A stretch of DNA of 8,017 bases from NCBI GenBank assembly GCA_021733705.1, contig JAIPKF010000062.1:1-8017 (forward strand), read 5' to 3'. Within the stretch, counting starts at the first letter, position 1. Each line of letters begins with the position of its first letter. Below the pieces are notes generated by a model. That model was not told the DNA's origin and ran no database searches. It saw only the letters and a list, made by a program, of their open reading frames with translations. The stretch is from Chthoniobacterales bacterium (lineage in GTDB: Bacteria > Verrucomicrobiota > Verrucomicrobiia > Chthoniobacterales > UBA6821). Positions 6,687 to 8,017 of the stretch are shown piece by piece. The translations under genes were made by a program, and so were the position numbers.

Positions 6687-6863
6687 CCCTGATATTTCAT
6701 ACTGAATCGTCATGAGGCGCCGCGAAGGCTGATGGGGTAAGGCGAGGGATGAAGTCTGACAACGGCTGTATGAGTACATACTGCCCGAGGAAGACTTCGA
6801 GCTCAACGCAGCATCCATCTGGCTTCCCGGTCTCCGCAGCAGAATCAGTATGAAATAGGCGGG
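6687..6863 (+). mobile_element. Terminal-inverted-repeat element, copy D2
   Basis: The ends CCCTGATATTTCATAC (6687-6702) and GTATGAAATAGGCGGG (6848-6863) pair imperfectly near the tips. The flanks are TTAA on the left and CTAA on the right, so the 4-base repeat is not perfect. The length is 177 bases. The core hairpin GTATG-AGTA-CATAC is at 6768-6781. Its layout matches copy A read in reverse, but internal sequence is diverged, suggesting an older copy. Its right flank meets a partial element end that forms the 3' end of lipA. Confidence 0.75.
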
Positions 6864-7766
6864 CTAATGTGAAATATGCGGGTTAAAGTCCGAAGCATGA
6901 TAAGAACTTCGAACTAGCGGGCCACTAGCTACAAAAGTAAATCCCTTCTCTCGGGCAATCTTTCCATAAAGATCAAAGGTCTCAGGAGTGATATATTCAA
7001 TCACTGGAAGATGCTCTGCTGTGGGTCGTAAATATTGACCTAGAGTGAGAACTGATACATTGGCTTCCCGTAAGTCATCCATAGCTTGGAAAATCTCTTC
7101 TTGGGTCTCTCCCAGGCCTAACATCAATCCGCTCTTAGTAGACATTTTTAATCCTGCAAGCTCACTAAGATCTCGAGCTCGTTTTAGAAAATCGAGTGAC
7201 AAACGGTACTTGGCACGGGAACGCACAAGTGGAGTAAGCCGCTCTACCGTCTCTAGATTGTGATTAAAAACATGAGGCCGTGCATCGATAACGGTTTGAA
7301 GCGATGCCTCTTTACCATTAAAATCGGGTGTTAAAATTTCAATAATGATCGTCGGATCCATTGTACGGATCGCCTCAATGGTTTTGGCAAAATGGAGAGC
7401 TCCTCCATCCTGTACATCATCACGAGCAACAGCAGTGATGACCACATGTTTGAGTTTCATGCGTTTAATAGCCTCAGCGACACGCTCGGGCTCATCCTGC
7501 TCAAGGGCTAATGGTTTGGCCGTACTCACTGCGCAAAACCCGCAGGCACGTGTACAGCGATCCCCAGCGATCATGAAGGTCGCTGTTCCCCCACTCCAAC
7601 ACTCCCAACGATTGGGACATTGTGCACTTTCGCAAACGGTATGAAGACGCAGATCAGAAATCAGTGCTTTGGTAGAAAAGAAAACAGGATTGGAGGGAAG
7701 GCGCACCTTGATCCAGTCAGGCTTTTTGGCTTGATGGAGGGAGGGGTCTATTTTGGAAAGAGCCAT
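6864..7766 (-). CDS. lipA: Lipoyl synthase (radical SAM)
   Basis: LipA inserts two sulfur atoms into protein-bound octanoyl groups, completing lipoate on 2-oxoacid dehydrogenase and glycine cleavage proteins. The 300-aa protein shows the auxiliary iron-sulfur cluster cysteines C45, C50 and C56 (CESAQCPNRWEC), the radical-SAM cluster cysteines C71, C75 and C78 (CTRACGFC), and the conserved C-terminal RSSY (286-289), whose serine ligates the auxiliary cluster. Length is normal for the family. The ATG at 7764-7766 lacks a Shine-Dalgarno. The last six residues (NPHISH) and the TAG stop are read from a repeat-element end, so the native C-terminus was probably altered by insertion just after the essential motif. 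It lies 70 bases downstream of a carbonic anhydrase-like gene on the same strand, possibly co-transcribed. Confidence 0.96.
   Translation of the reverse strand: MALSKIDPSLHQAKKPDWIKVRLPSNPVFFSTKALISDLRLHTVCESAQCPNRWECWSGGTATFMIAGDRCTRACGFCAVSTAKPLALEQDEPERVAEAIKRMKLKHVVITAVARDDVQDGGALHFAKTIEAIRTMDPTIIIEILTPDFNGKEASLQTVIDARPHVFNHNLETVERLTPLVRSRAKYRLSLDFLKRARDLSELAGLKMSTKSGLMLGLGETQEEIFQAMDDLREANVSVLTLGQYLRPTAEHLPVIEYITPETFDLYGKIAREKGFTFVASGPLVRSSYHASDFNPHISH
6868..6882. repeat. Partial element end forming the lipA 3' end
   Basis: TGTGAAATATGCGGG matches the family's right terminus, lacking only its innermost base, and is followed by TTAA (6883-6886). No matching left end belongs to it, so it is a remnant, probably of an element that D2 replaced or inserted into. 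It overlaps the last codons of lipA. Confidence 0.6.
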
Positions 7767-7836
7767 GATTTATTATTCAGAAAATGAGGATCAAAGAGCA
7801 TACTGCAGAAGAGAAGAAATTAGCTATAACAGATCT

Positions 7837-8017
7837 TCAAAAAAATTCTACCCTTCCTGTAGAGACATCATAAAAGGCTCCCACAATAGCGATGCGCTTC
7901 TCATCGACAGCACGAGCAAGAGAGCTGCTTTTTTCGTAAATCAGTCGAATGGTCTTTTCCACATTACGTTTGGCTACCTCATCGATATAAGTTTTTCTAT
8001 ACTCCCCTGATTTGAGT
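7837..8017 (-). CDS. Beta-class carbonic anhydrase, C-terminal part (runs off window)
   Basis: An open frame on the minus strand enters from the right edge and ends in TGA at 7837-7839, giving 59 residues. It contains RNVEKTIRLIYEKS followed by IAIVGAFYDVSTGRVEFF at the very C-terminus. The pattern 'N-V-x2-T' then 'V-G-x-x-Y-D-x-x-T-G-x-V-x-F' is typical of the end of beta-carbonic anhydrases, which interconvert carbon dioxide and bicarbonate. The zinc-binding Cys/His residues lie outside the window, so catalysis cannot be judged. It is the upstream neighbour of lipA on the same strand, 70 bases apart, with no clear terminator between. The family call is good but rests on a short piece. Confidence 0.75.
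   Translation of the reverse strand, partial: LKSGEYRKTYIDEVAKRNVEKTIRLIYEKSSSLARAVDEKRIAIVGAFYDVSTGRVEFF

Noticed and set aside
1..6886. CRISPR array
   Set aside because: The repeats are long, unevenly spaced, in both orientations and separated by genes; there are no regular spacers and no cas genes.
7753..8010. Plus-strand frame of 85 codons at the right edge
   Set aside because: It overlaps the lipA start and is antisense to the frame with clear carbonic anhydrase-like features.
1..8017. tRNA or rRNA genes
   Set aside because: No tRNA cloverleaf signature or rRNA segment was recognised in the intergenic regions, which are almost wholly occupied by the repeat elements.

Overview
The window is about 8 kb of gene-dense bacterial DNA of moderate GC. 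It carries six complete protein genes, one partial gene at the right edge, and at least five copies of a short terminal-inverted-repeat element that fills most gene junctions. Taxonomy is not certain. A fused HTH-like/metallo-beta-lactamase protein, a protein resembling a type III secretion (T3S) chaperone, a Hanks-type kinase, and LipA/LipB together suggest a host-associated member of the PVC group (Verrucomicrobiota, less likely Chlamydiota, whose PBP2 proteins are usually much longer). This is inference from protein style, not from a marker gene.

Left part (1-1300): a complete element (A, 1-175) and a fragment of another element end precede a plus-strand metallo-hydrolase gene (207-1025). 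A longer element (B, 1031-1296) follows. It lies between that gene and a convergent minus-strand gene.

Middle (1297-4304): three minus-strand genes, transcribed in the order lipB (octanoyltransferase), a 519-aa protein kinase with an uncharacterised N-terminal region, and a 177-aa acidic protein resembling a class I T3S chaperone. Gaps are 65 and 78 bases, so one operon is possible. The kinase/chaperone-like pair suggests a secreted effector with its own chaperone, but this is unproven.

Right part (4300-8017): a nested pair of elements (C) lies between divergent lipB and a plus-strand class B penicillin-binding protein gene (PBP2 type, 4628-6499). Two adjoining elements (D1, D2) fill the convergent junction with lipA (6864-7766, minus). 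Upstream of lipA on the same strand is the 3' end of a gene resembling beta-carbonic anhydrase. LipB attaches octanoyl groups to lipoyl domains and LipA inserts the sulfurs, so the window carries both steps of de novo lipoate synthesis, split by an oppositely oriented cell-wall gene.

The most unusual feature is the element family. Ends read CCCGSATATTTCAYAC and are flanked by TTAA or CTAG on both sides. Copies sit exactly on stop codons (the chaperone-like gene and PBP2), add an element-coded tail to LipA, are nested, and are mosaics of shared end modules. No transposase is encoded here.
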